From an uncultured Eubacterium sp. (GTDB taxonomy: Bacteria > Bacillota > Clostridia > Oscillospirales > Acutalibacteraceae), in contig CAJTZJ010000004.1 in NCBI GenBank assembly GCA_910583925.1, positions 5,001 to 69,000 on the forward strand: DNA of 64,000 nt, read 5' to 3'. Below are positions 15,356 to 24,374 of this stretch, one piece after another. Position 1 is the first letter of the stretch; every line of letters begins with the position of its first letter. Below the pieces are notes generated by a model. That model had not been told where the DNA came from. It saw only the letters and a list, made by a program, of their open reading frames with translations, and searched no databases. Position numbers and translations under genes: made by a program.

Positions 15356-17149
15356 TTATTTTCTTTTTGCATTTACAACGGAACTATATGCTGAAGCTGC
15401 AGAACCGTTTGAATTCTTAACGGCTCTTACCTTATAGCTGTATGCCTTTCCCTTTTTTGCCACAGCCGTTGTAAACGAATTTGCTGTTGTTACCTTCATA
15501 CGCTTATATGAGCCGTTTGCCTGCTTGATATAAAGCTCATATTTATCCGCACCGGTAACCTTATTCCACGATAATGTAAAGGTTCCGTTTTTATTTACAA
15601 CAGCCTTAACACCTGCAGGTGCAGTTAGTTTTTTATGATTCACAGCATTGGCAGCTACACCCAAGGCAGAGGTTATGCGGCTGTTTTTTCCGGACAGGGA
15701 TTTTGCCTTATAGTAATACTTTTTTCCATATGCTGCAACGGCAGTTGTAAACGAATTTGCCGATGTTGTTTTCATACGCTTATACGAACCGTTTGCCTGC
15801 CTTATATAAAGCTCATACTTATCCGCACCGGCAACCTTATTCCACGACAATGTAAAGGTTCCGTTTTTATTTACGGTAACCTTAAGTGCAGGTGACTGAA
15901 GCCTTATTGTGTTTTTCTGATTTACTGCAGCACTGTAAGCGGATACAAGCTTTCCTCTTACCGCTCTCATTCTATATGAATACTGCTTGCCGTATACTGC
16001 AACGGCAGTTGTAAATGAGGTTGAATTTGTTGTTTTCATAAGCTTATATGAACCATTCGTCTGCTTTATATACAGCTCATATTTTTCTGCACCTGAAATC
16101 TTACCCCATGAAAGAGTAAATGTTCCATTGCTGTTTACAGCCGTTTTAAGTGACGGAGTTTGCAAAGCAACCTTGTTTACCGCACCGACAACTGCACTGT
16201 ATGCAGAAGCCGCATCAACATTTTTGCTTGTTACTGCTCTCATTTTATAAGCATAATCCTTACCATATGCTGCAACAGCAGTTGTAAACGAATTTGCCGA
16301 TGTTGTTTTCATAAGCTTATATGAGCCATCGGCATTCCTGATACAAAGCTCATACTTTTCTGCACCCGCAACAGCATTCCAGGAAAGCGTAAATGTACCA
16401 TTCTTGTTTTCAGCTGCCTTAAGATTTGGGGTTGCCAGCTTTTTATTATTTATACCTGTAACAACCTCGCTGAAATCGGAAGCAATTTCTTCGTTTTCCG
16501 TATTTATTGCTCTTACCTTATAGGAATACTTAACACCATAAGGAGCAAGAGCTGTTGTTGCACTTGTTTTTGCTACGGTTCCGTTCAGCTGATACTTACC
16601 TGTACTGTTATTCAAAACATAAACTTCATATTTATCGGCGCCATCGATTTCATTCCAAAACATTGTAAAAGTACCATTATCATTTACAATTAATTCAACA
16701 GCAGGAGCGTCAAGTCTTATCGGCTCCTCCGGGTCAACCGGGTTTGTCGGCTCTTCCGGATCAACCGGGTCTGTCGGTTCTTCCGGGTCAACCGGGTTTG
16801 TCGGTTCTTCCGGGTCAACCGGGTCTGTTGGCTCTTCCGGGTCAACGGGTTCCGTCGGCTCTTCCGGGTCAACCGGGTCTGTCGGCTCTTCCGGGTCAAC
16901 CGGGTTTGTCGGCTCTTCCGGGTCAACCGGGTTTGTCGGCTCTTCCGGGTCAACCGGGTTTGTCGGCTCTTCCGGATCAACCGGGTTTGTCGGCTCTTCC
17001 GGATCAACGGGATTTGTCGGTTCTGCAGGCTCGGTTACTTCCTCTGTAATCTCCGTATCGTTTTCATCAGCATATGCAAACAGATTGACAGCGGAAGCTA
17101 TACTAAGTACCATAACAAATGATAATAAAAGACAGAATACCTTTTTCAT
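15356..17149 (-). CDS. Secreted protein with Pro/Glu repeats and five fibronectin-III-like domains
   Basis: A 597-aa exported protein. Residues 1-27 form a signal peptide (basic start, hydrophobic core, cleavage near AYA-DE). Residues 45-143 are eleven exact-length copies of a nine-residue unit (T-N/D/E-P-V-D-P-E-E-P), an extended acidic Pro-rich rod. Five fibronectin type III-like domains of about 90 aa follow (146 to the end), with shared NGTFTLSWNKVAGADKYELYI and SFTTAVAAYGKKYSYKVRA cores. No LPxTG, SLH or wall-binding module is visible, so it is either released or held by other contacts. The near-identical copies suggest recent duplication. An adhesin or matrix role is a guess. Own terminator; transcribed alone. 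Confidence 0.85.
   Translation of the reverse strand: MKKVFCLLLSFVMVLSIASAVNLFAYADENDTEITEEVTEPAEPTNPVDPEEPTNPVDPEEPTNPVDPEEPTNPVDPEEPTNPVDPEEPTDPVDPEEPTEPVDPEEPTDPVDPEEPTNPVDPEEPTDPVDPEEPTNPVDPEEPIRLDAPAVELIVNDNGTFTMFWNEIDGADKYEVYVLNNSTGKYQLNGTVAKTSATTALAPYGVKYSYKVRAINTENEEIASDFSEVVTGINNKKLATPNLKAAENKNGTFTLSWNAVAGAEKYELCIRNADGSYKLMKTTSANSFTTAVAAYGKDYAYKMRAVTSKNVDAASAYSAVVGAVNKVALQTPSLKTAVNSNGTFTLSWGKISGAEKYELYIKQTNGSYKLMKTTNSTSFTTAVAVYGKQYSYRMRAVRGKLVSAYSAAVNQKNTIRLQSPALKVTVNKNGTFTLSWNKVAGADKYELYIRQANGSYKRMKTTSANSFTTAVAAYGKKYYYKAKSLSGKNSRITSALGVAANAVNHKKLTAPAGVKAVVNKNGTFTLSWNKVTGADKYELYIKQANGSYKRMKVTTANSFTTAVAKKGKAYSYKVRAVKNSNGSAASAYSSVVNAKRK
16721..17017. repeat. 27-bp tandem repeat array (11 copies) within the secreted protein gene
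   Basis: Eleven consecutive 27-bp units (plus-strand form GGGTCAACCGGGTTTGTCGG plus seven bases) encode the nine-residue Pro/Glu repeat. Units differ by a few substitutions, mainly the codon that alternates Asn, Asp and Glu. The unit is more GC-rich than its surroundings. Because 27 is divisible by three, gain or loss of units keeps the frame, so copy number could vary between strains. Other frames are also open across the array, which is a by-product of the repeat. Confidence 0.95.
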
Positions 17150-17182
17150 ATTAATACAACCTTTCGTTTTATTAATTCAACT

Positions 17183-17860
17183 TTATAATATATTTTTAAT
17201 TTCGTCAAGTGAATTTACAATAAAATCAGCTTTTACATGATTTGGAACAGAAGCCTTATCATAATTAAACCAAAGCGTTTTAATTCCATATGCTGCACCG
17301 CCGTTTATATCGGCAGAAAGAGAATCGCCGATTATCATTACCTCTTCTTTTGAAATATTCCCGAGTTTTTCAAAGCACGCATCAAAAAATTTCGACTCAG
17401 GCTTTGGATAACCAATTTGCTCAGAATTAAAAATATTGGCAAAATACTTCATCATATCAGCATTATTCAGTCTTTTTAACTGCTGCTGATAGGAGGCATT
17501 GCTTGCAACTGAAACAATATATTTTGCCGAAAGATAATCAAGAAGCTCATATGCACCGTCCACAGGCTCCTTGCTGTCTGAAAAAATATTTCTGAAATCC
17601 TGTTCAAAGGTCGGTCCGTCTGCATTTATTCCCAGCCTTTCAAAAATGGTTTTCCACCTTAACTGATAAAGCGTTTTTTTATCTATTTCCCCTGTTTCAA
17701 TTTTCCGCCATAAGCTGTCATTAACCTCTAAAAACACAGGAAAAACCTTTTCGCTGTATTCAATATTCCATTTTAAAAAACCAGTTTTTATTGCAGCCTC
17801 TGCGCATTTATTAAAATCCAGCAGAGTATTATCAACATCAATTAAAACATTTGTAATCAT
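17183..17860 (-). CDS. HAD-family phosphatase (YjjG/nucleotidase-like)
   Basis: A 225-aa haloacid-dehalogenase hydrolase. Motif I is VLIDVDNTLLDFN (nucleophile Asp8), motif II is SVASNAS, and motif III/IV is MIGDSLSADINGG. The helical cap and the sequence around WRKIETGEIDKKTLYQLRW resemble the YjjG 5'-nucleotidase branch. It overlaps the Cof-type gene upstream by 4 nt, and both follow the transketolase genes, so the four may form one operon. Substrate unknown; a sugar phosphate or nucleotide is plausible. Confidence 0.85.
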   Translation of the reverse strand: MITNVLIDVDNTLLDFNKCAEAAIKTGFLKWNIEYSEKVFPVFLEVNDSLWRKIETGEIDKKTLYQLRWKTIFERLGINADGPTFEQDFRNIFSDSKEPVDGAYELLDYLSAKYIVSVASNASYQQQLKRLNNADMMKYFANIFNSEQIGYPKPESKFFDACFEKLGNISKEEVMIIGDSLSADINGGAAYGIKTLWFNYDKASVPNHVKADFIVNSLDEIKNIL

Positions 17861-18681
17861 AAAATATTTTCCTCAACATATTGAATAACATTATCGTTAT
17901 TCGAGCAGATTATACCATTTGCAGCCGCCTTAATTTCACCACACGCATTTGAAACGGCATAACAAATGCCCGCTGCTTTAAACATATCCATATCATTTTT
18001 ACTGTCACCGAGAGCAAGTGTTCTTCCGATATCAAGAGAAAGCATTTCGCATAGCCTTTTCAGCCCCGTACCCTTATTCGTGCTCTTATTCATAATTTCA
18101 AGATTATTACCCATAGAGCTTACAACCTCTATTTCCGGGTATCGATCATGAATGCGCTCAAGGCATTCTGCCCGGTCACTCATATCCCTGAAAAACGCAT
18201 CAAAAAGCTCCGGCTTTAAGCTTTCGTTTTTAAGCATAGCCCCGAAATCCTCAGCCCTTTTCCGTTTTTCCATAATAACCTGCTGAAAACGAGGATTGAT
18301 TTTATAATAGTCAAAGCTTTCCTTATTAACCTTGTTCTTATCTGCCCAGGGATAACCACCGCTATAAATTTCAATAAAGGTTTCATATGAGGTAAGCAGA
18401 GCATAAATACCAACAGCAGTATCCCTTTCAATCGTTGAGGAATACATAATACCTTTGCCCTTTTCATAAATTCCCGAGCCATTTGAGAAAACGAAATACT
18501 TAACATATTCCTCATCACGCACTTCGGCAGGAATTTCATGATATGTTCGACCGGTAACAGGAACAACGGATATTCCCCTTTTGCCAAGCCGTCTTATTGC
18601 TTTTAAATTTTCATCACTTACTTTTGAATGATCATCAAGCAGTGTTCCGTCCATATCAACGGCAATTAATTTTATATCCAT
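17857..18681 (-). CDS. Cof-type HAD-IIB phosphatase
   Basis: A 274-aa HAD-IIB hydrolase with KLIAVDMDGTLLDDHSKVS at the N-terminus, the Cof cap, KGTGLKRLCEMLSL, and the C-terminal ALGDSKNDMDMFKAAG motif. These enzymes hydrolyse small phosphates such as sugar phosphates or flavin cofactors. I set the start at 18681 because AGGTG precedes it; the 19 upstream in-frame residues are not family-like. It lies 54 nt after the transketolase C-subunit gene. Confidence 0.88.
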   Translation of the reverse strand: MDIKLIAVDMDGTLLDDHSKVSDENLKAIRRLGKRGISVVPVTGRTYHEIPAEVRDEEYVKYFVFSNGSGIYEKGKGIMYSSTIERDTAVGIYALLTSYETFIEIYSGGYPWADKNKVNKESFDYYKINPRFQQVIMEKRKRAEDFGAMLKNESLKPELFDAFFRDMSDRAECLERIHDRYPEIEVVSSMGNNLEIMNKSTNKGTGLKRLCEMLSLDIGRTLALGDSKNDMDMFKAAGICYAVSNACGEIKAAANGIICSNNDNVIQYVEENIL

Positions 18682-18734
18682 AAAACACCTAATATTGAAA
18701 CAGAGGATATTCAAACGAATACCCTCTGCATGAA

Positions 18735-19676
18735 TCATTTAACAAATTCTTTAGTAACCTTTACTATATTTTCGGCACTCAATCCAAATTGCTTAAGAAG
18801 ATCCTTAGCAGGACCGCTGTGACCGAATTCATCATTTACACCGATTCTCTTAACAGGAGTCGGGCATTTTTCCGAAAGGCAGGCACAAACTGCTTCGCCG
18901 AGTCCGCCGATAATGCTATGTTCCTCTACAGTAATCACCCTGCCTGTTTTTTCAGCAGAAGCCACAACAAGCTCTTCATCAAGAGGCTTGATTGTTGCAA
19001 TATTAATAATTTCAGCATTTATGCCGTCTGCCTCAAGCACCTTACCGGCCTCAATTGCTTCGGCAACCATTAAACCGTTTGCAATAATTGTTACATCGTT
19101 GCCTTCTTTAACAACCTCGCCCTTGCCGATTTCAAATTTATAGCTTTCATCATGAAATACAGGAACAGCAAGTCTGCCGAATCTTAGATAAACAGGCCCC
19201 TCATATTTATATGCAGCCTTAACCGCCTGCTTTGCTTCAACATCATCTGCAGGGCAGATCACTACCATACCGGGAATGGAACGCATAAGCGCAAAATCCT
19301 CACAGCACTGATGCGAAGCACCGTCCTCGCCAACTGAAATACCGGCATGCGTTGCACCGATTTTGACATTAAGATGAGGATATCCGATTGAGTTTCTTAT
19401 CTGCTCAAATGCTCTGCCCGATGCGAACATCGCAAAGCTTGAAGCAAACGGAACAAGACCCATTGTGCTTAAGCCGGCAGCAACGGAAACCATATTAGCC
19501 TCTGCAATACCGCAGTTGAAATGTCTGTTTGGATAATCTTTCTGGAAAATACCTGTTTTTGTTGCAGCAGAAAGGTCTGCATCAAGAACAACAAGATTAT
19601 CCGCTCCATCGGCTGCAAGCTCCTTAAGAGCTGTACCATAGCTGTCTCTTGTTGCAACATTTTTAACTTCTGCCAT
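18735..19676 (-). CDS. Transketolase, C-terminal subunit
   Basis: The pyrimidine-binding and C-terminal domains of transketolase as a separate 313-aa protein (a full-length enzyme is about 660 aa). Visible are DADLSAATKTGIF, RHFNCGIAEANMVSVAAGL with the catalytic Glu that activates thiamine diphosphate, and HAGISVGEDGASHQ. It starts 3 nt after the N-terminal subunit, so the two are co-translated and must assemble. Split transketolases are common in archaea and several Clostridia. Confidence 0.93.
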   Translation of the reverse strand: MAEVKNVATRDSYGTALKELAADGADNLVVLDADLSAATKTGIFQKDYPNRHFNCGIAEANMVSVAAGLSTMGLVPFASSFAMFASGRAFEQIRNSIGYPHLNVKIGATHAGISVGEDGASHQCCEDFALMRSIPGMVVICPADDVEAKQAVKAAYKYEGPVYLRFGRLAVPVFHDESYKFEIGKGEVVKEGNDVTIIANGLMVAEAIEAGKVLEADGINAEIINIATIKPLDEELVVASAEKTGRVITVEEHSIIGGLGEAVCACLSEKCPTPVKRIGVNDEFGHSGPAKDLLKQFGLSAENIVKVTKEFVK

Positions 19677-19679
19677 TCC

Positions 19680-20522
19680 TTACGCCTCCTCTAACTCTGC
19701 AAGCTTAGCATTAAGCTCTGCCATCGCGATTTCATATTCTTCAGTATTCGGAGCTTTACCATGCCAGCCGACTGCATTTTCCATATAGGATACGCCCTTG
19801 CCCTTAACGGTTTTCATTATAATGGCAAACGGCTTTTTGCTTTCATGGAACTTTTCAAAGGCTGTTTCGATTTCATCCAGATTATTACCGTCTATAACAA
19901 CACATTCAAAACCGAATGACTCTGCCTTTTTATCAATAGGCTCTGCGCTCATTACATCCTCGCAGGCACCGTCAATCTGTAAACCGTTCACATCAATGAT
20001 AACACAAAGATTATCAAGATTGTAATGAGAAGCAAACATCATAGCCTCCCATACCTGACCCTCTTCAATTTCTCCGTCGCCGAGCATTGTATAAACACGA
20101 ATATCCTTATCAAGATATTTAGCGCCCTTTGCCATTCCGCAGGCAGCACTGATACCCTGACCGAGTGATCCCGTACTCATATCAACACCGGGAACAGTAT
20201 TCATATTCGGATGACCCTGAAGATAAGAGCCGATATGACGAAGCGTTTTTAAATCTTCGGCAGGGAAAAAGCCTGTATATGCAAGCGCACTGTAAAGCGC
20301 AGGTGCAGCGTGACCTTTTGAAAGAACAAAGCGGTCTCTGTTCTCCATTTTAGGATTTTTTGAATCCACATTCATTTCCTTGCCATAAAGATATGCAAGC
20401 ACATCTGCCGCTGAAAGGCTTCCGCCCGGATGACCGGCCTTTGCATGATAAGTACCCTCAATGATTCCCAAACGGATTTTCGCCGCAAGAATCTGAAGCT
20501 CTTTTTTCTGCTTATTATCCAT
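19680..20522 (-). CDS. Transketolase, N-terminal subunit
   Basis: The thiamine-diphosphate binding half (280 aa) of a split transketolase, which moves two-carbon units between sugar phosphates. HAKAGHPGGSLSAAD, VLSKGHAAPALYSAL and MLGDGEIEEGQVWEA...VIIDVNGLQIDG (GDG...N thiamine-diphosphate motif) are visible. AAAAGGAG precedes the ATG. It is the first gene of a unit with the C-subunit and two HAD phosphatases. Confidence 0.94.
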   Translation of the reverse strand: MDNKQKKELQILAAKIRLGIIEGTYHAKAGHPGGSLSAADVLAYLYGKEMNVDSKNPKMENRDRFVLSKGHAAPALYSALAYTGFFPAEDLKTLRHIGSYLQGHPNMNTVPGVDMSTGSLGQGISAACGMAKGAKYLDKDIRVYTMLGDGEIEEGQVWEAMMFASHYNLDNLCVIIDVNGLQIDGACEDVMSAEPIDKKAESFGFECVVIDGNNLDEIETAFEKFHESKKPFAIIMKTVKGKGVSYMENAVGWHGKAPNTEEYEIAMAELNAKLAELEEA

Positions 20523-20663
20523 AAGTTAAACTCCTTTTTACTGAAGTCAATAAAGTATTTTCATCGACTGATTCTTTTCTTTATCAACTTATATCTCTTT
20601 TACTACCCTGTTATTTTAACATTATGATAAAAATACTGCAATAGTAAATTTAAAATTACTACC

Positions 20664-22109
20664 TTATCGTGCCATTCGCATTTTTGCCTTGGTTTCAGCA
20701 TCTATTTTGTAAAACAGCATGGGAACGGCACTGATCAGTGCCGAAACACCGACAAAGCCTATATATGAAAACATAATTATATTCTGCATTTTTGCAGGAA
20801 TGCTGCCTGTTTCGTAAACAACCTGCGTATACCCCGATGCTGCAACAATAAGAAGACCCGCCGCAACACACATAGCATTGCTCAGCTTGATTGAAAGGCT
20901 TAAAATCGCATAGTTTACGCCCTCTTTACGCTCGCCCGTATTATAAAGACGATACTCTACAATATCCGCTGTCATAACAAGAGGAATATATGTATTTGCC
21001 GCAGTAAGAAAGCCGATTACAAACTGAAAAAACATAATCATATACAGCGCTGCATTACCATATCTTAAAGCACTGCTCTGCGGAAGAAGCCAGTAAAAAA
21101 CAGTAATCGCCGTATTAAAGATAAATGCAGCAACCGAAAAGCCGATATAGGTTTTCTTTTCTCCAAGCTTCTTATTGATCAGCGGAACGACACAAATTCC
21201 TATAAATCCCGAAACACCGCCGAAAACACCAGGAAGCCATGTTGCATCAGCCGTAGTATCCATAACCATTCCGAAGAGATTGATTTTTCCGATTAATGCA
21301 CCGTTTGCCTGAACACAGACAATAAGCCCCATAGAACGGGCAAAGCCAAGCATATTAATCAGAAAAACAATAAAAATCATTTTGTTGCTTTTTATTTCGG
21401 AAAGCATCTCTTTTATCGAAACGGTTTTGGCGGATTTTGAACTTTCAACCGCTTCTGTATTTTTCTTATACATGAATATAATAAGAGAAGTACCAAGCAC
21501 GAAGAAAACAAGCGCTGTTATAAAATAATATTCCTTATCATCATAATTGCCCTTTATCATTCCCAGCAGCATCATAACTACGGTTACAAAGGCACCGGGA
21601 AGAGCAAGCGCCATCGTTTTTGCAATATTGGAAAAGCTTGCGGCAATATTTCTTTCATCCACATCGGGAGAAAGCAGAGAAAGCATACCCTGAGACGGAA
21701 TATCGGCAAAGCTCATAGCCATATTCCACAAAACAGTTGTTACTGTAATATAAAGATAAAGAAAAACTTTACTGCCGAATTTATCAAACGGAATATAAAT
21801 AAAAATCAGAGTAGTTAAAACAGCCAGAGGAAGCGCACTGCGAAGCACCCATGGGCGCATTTTTCCGCCTTTAAGCGAGCTTTTATCAATCATCGCACCG
21901 ATAAGAGGATCAAAAACGCAGCTGATAAGCTTTGCCGCAAAAATGATAATTGCAGATGCGTAAAAAATATTACTGTCAAACGAAGAATACATTTTATTGT
22001 AAAATTCCGTCTGGAAGCTGTTAACATATCCGATAAATATCTGAACACCAAAAATACCCAAGGCATAAATAAGAGCTGATGAAACAGACAAAGTTTTATT
22101 CTTTTTCAT
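20664..22109 (-). CDS. GPH-family sugar:cation symporter (MelB/XynP-like)
   Basis: A 481-aa inner-membrane transporter with about 12 membrane segments. Family signs are the N-terminal YALGIFGVQIFIGYVNSFQTEFYNKM, FDPLIGAMIDKS and the central loop of the glycoside-pentoside-hexuronide family. It probably imports an oligosaccharide or glycoside with Na+ or H+. No glycosidase lies beside it. The metallophosphoesterase gene directly upstream (69 nt) is on the same strand, so the two may be co-transcribed. Substrate unknown. Confidence 0.82.
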   Translation of the reverse strand: MKKNKTLSVSSALIYALGIFGVQIFIGYVNSFQTEFYNKMYSSFDSNIFYASAIIIFAAKLISCVFDPLIGAMIDKSSLKGGKMRPWVLRSALPLAVLTTLIFIYIPFDKFGSKVFLYLYITVTTVLWNMAMSFADIPSQGMLSLLSPDVDERNIAASFSNIAKTMALALPGAFVTVVMMLLGMIKGNYDDKEYYFITALVFFVLGTSLIIFMYKKNTEAVESSKSAKTVSIKEMLSEIKSNKMIFIVFLINMLGFARSMGLIVCVQANGALIGKINLFGMVMDTTADATWLPGVFGGVSGFIGICVVPLINKKLGEKKTYIGFSVAAFIFNTAITVFYWLLPQSSALRYGNAALYMIMFFQFVIGFLTAANTYIPLVMTADIVEYRLYNTGERKEGVNYAILSLSIKLSNAMCVAAGLLIVAASGYTQVVYETGSIPAKMQNIIMFSYIGFVGVSALISAVPMLFYKIDAETKAKMRMAR

Positions 22110-22177
22110 ATGTAAGCCCTTTCTTAACAGATTTTCATATCCCTGTAATCAGTTATGCCATGGGAAGCATTACCGTT

Positions 22178-24283
22178 TTATTTGCAGAAATTACTGATTC
22201 TGATTACCCTGCCGCTGAAATCGGTTACCACAGCATCATTATCGATAATTGTGCATTTGCCGAATATCGGTGCACCAATTACAACAGAATTTTCAAGCTC
22301 ACCGGTTTTTGCTGAAATTTTATAAATCTTGCCATCCGATGCACCGAAGAAAAGCGAGCCGTCTTTCAGCACAGGTGTTGGCTCAATTGTTTCAGCTTCA
22401 CCGCTTGTATACGGTGCAGTATAAATCATTGCTTTTCCCGTTTCAAACCGCCATTCTTCTGCCATTTCATTTGTATTATAAGCTATAAGCCCCTTATTCG
22501 CTGTTGGAATATATGCCGCATTGCCATCAATAACAGGCTGAGCGCTTGAAGAAAAATTGATATCTTCATATGTATCCTTATGCAGTATTTCGCCATTATT
22601 TGCATTAATAAGCATAATGGAGTTTGAATCCGCAGCAATCAAAGTGTTTTCATCAATAACGGCGGGTGTTGAACTTCTGAAACGCAATTCGCTGTCTTTA
22701 TTTTCCCAAAGCTTTTTGCCTGTTTTTTTATCAAGAGCAACAAGCGCATCCCAATGCGAGCTTACAAGAAGCTTATCCCCTGCAACAACAAATTCAGCAG
22801 GCGAAGCCTCGCCGTGATTTCTTATATTTTCCCAAATCACATTGCCGTTTTCAATATCATATGCGGTTATGCCTGCTGCACAGCCTGCATACAGCACACC
22901 GTTTTCAGCAACAATACCGCTGCTTGTTGAAAGAGAAGAGCCAAGCTCCGCCTTTTCAACCCATATTTCTTTGCCGTTTTTTGCATCAACGCAATAAATA
23001 TTGCCCTCTGCATCCTGCGCAAGCAATTTATCGTTTTCAATCACAACATTGTTTTTGATTGAATTCAGCGTTTTATAAACCCAAAGAATTTTTCCGCTTT
23101 CTGCATCAAGTGCATATATACCGCAGGAACGAGGATAATCCTCATCAACCGTTGCAGTATAGATGATATTATCCTTCACAACCGTATCTGTAAACAGAAT
23201 ATTATCCTCAAGCGGCGTCGTCCATTTTGCTTCTTTAACATCCGACATGGTGCCATTCCAATCATAATAGTGCATATTGGTTGTAACAGAACCATCCGTT
23301 GCAATGTGAATCATTCTTGCGCCGCTTACAGAGGAATCAATACCTCCGCAGTCAGGACGGGCAGTTGATATTTTACATATACCATTTTGATTTTCTTCAA
23401 TATAATTATAATGATAATGACCGAAAACCCAAGCGATAAGATTATGCTTTTTCAAATCAAGATCTTTTCTGTCAAAAGAAATAACATAATCATCATTAGG
23501 CGGTATATTATGATTAAACATAACAACCTTCATATTCGGATCTGTATTTGCCAGATCATTTTCAAGCCAGAGCCAGCGGTCATTTTTATTATAGGCAGAT
23601 TTTCTGTCCGCCCCGGTCTGAAACGGTGTAACAACATAATGAACATTGCCAATCTCAAAGGAATACCATACCGGTCCGTAAAGGCTTTCGAAAAGCTCCT
23701 CGCCGTATTTTCCGTCAACATAATCGTGATTTCCGATAATGTAGCGAACAGGCACACCCATATTCTCGGTATTCATATCCTCAATATGCTTTTTAAGCCC
23801 CGGCTCATAGCAGATATCGCCTGTATGAATCAAAAATGCAGGCTTGTCGTTTTCCGCAATATCCTTAAGATAATTTATCCATTCGCCAACGCCGTTTTTA
23901 CCGATTTCAGTATCAGAAATCTGAAGAAAGCTGTGCGCAGAGCCTGCTGCAATATCTGATTTCTGCAAATCAAAATCATAGCCCTCTGCCTTATTCCTGT
24001 CGGCTGAAAGATAATAATTCTCTGTCCAATAGCCGGCAGGGGCGGTAACTGTTATAAAACGGGTTTTTCTGTATCCCTTTAAAAAGAATTTGCCGTTTTC
24101 ATCTGTTTTAACAACATTGCGTCCGTCAGAAACGCTTACATTCGCAATTGGATTTCCATCCGCCGTAACAGTTCCCGAATAGCCCTTTGAACTGTTCAAC
24201 CCAAATACAAGGAAACACACAACAGCAGCAATAATTAAAATTAAAATCAGACTCAAAATAATCAAAACAGTCTTTTTACTCAT
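22178..24283 (-). CDS. Membrane-anchored metallophosphoesterase with PQQ-type beta-propeller
   Basis: A 701-aa surface protein. Residues 5-28 are an uncleaved anchor. Residues about 33-105 are a carboxypeptidase-regulatory-like beta domain (GTVTADGNPIANVSVSDG). About 115-310 is a calcineurin-like phosphoesterase with metal motifs IHTGDICYEPG, YIIGNHDYVDG, MFNHNIP and FGHYHYNY. From about 350 to the end lie repeats of the PQQ/BamB type (ALDAESGKILWVYKT, CVDAKNGKEIWVEK, LDKKTGKKLWENKD), likely one beta-propeller. Fusions of a phosphoesterase with a propeller outside the cell suggest processing of wall or extracellular phosphoesters. The combination is uncommon; I cannot assign a substrate. Confidence 0.85.
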   Translation of the reverse strand: MSKKTVLIILSLILILIIAAVVCFLVFGLNSSKGYSGTVTADGNPIANVSVSDGRNVVKTDENGKFFLKGYRKTRFITVTAPAGYWTENYYLSADRNKAEGYDFDLQKSDIAAGSAHSFLQISDTEIGKNGVGEWINYLKDIAENDKPAFLIHTGDICYEPGLKKHIEDMNTENMGVPVRYIIGNHDYVDGKYGEELFESLYGPVWYSFEIGNVHYVVTPFQTGADRKSAYNKNDRWLWLENDLANTDPNMKVVMFNHNIPPNDDYVISFDRKDLDLKKHNLIAWVFGHYHYNYIEENQNGICKISTARPDCGGIDSSVSGARMIHIATDGSVTTNMHYYDWNGTMSDVKEAKWTTPLEDNILFTDTVVKDNIIYTATVDEDYPRSCGIYALDAESGKILWVYKTLNSIKNNVVIENDKLLAQDAEGNIYCVDAKNGKEIWVEKAELGSSLSTSSGIVAENGVLYAGCAAGITAYDIENGNVIWENIRNHGEASPAEFVVAGDKLLVSSHWDALVALDKKTGKKLWENKDSELRFRSSTPAVIDENTLIAADSNSIMLINANNGEILHKDTYEDINFSSSAQPVIDGNAAYIPTANKGLIAYNTNEMAEEWRFETGKAMIYTAPYTSGEAETIEPTPVLKDGSLFFGASDGKIYKISAKTGELENSVVIGAPIFGKCTIIDNDAVVTDFSGRVIRISNFCK

Positions 24284-24374
24284 AAATATTTACCTTTTTT
24301 TCAGTCAGTAAGATTTCGCTATTCTGACATCAAAATAATGCTTTACTGACCGTTTACTTTAAAAAACATTTTCA

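Noticed and set aside
16717..17049. Long repeat-rich frames on both strands across the Pro/Glu array, looking like Leu-Pro-Gly or Arg-Lys-Ser repeat proteins
   Set aside because: They are by-products of the 27-bp unit being open in other frames; only the frame with signal peptide and fibronectin domains is credible.
23387..23959. 190-aa plus-strand frame within the phosphoesterase gene
   Set aside because: It is the complement of the conserved metallophosphoesterase domain and has no ribosome site.
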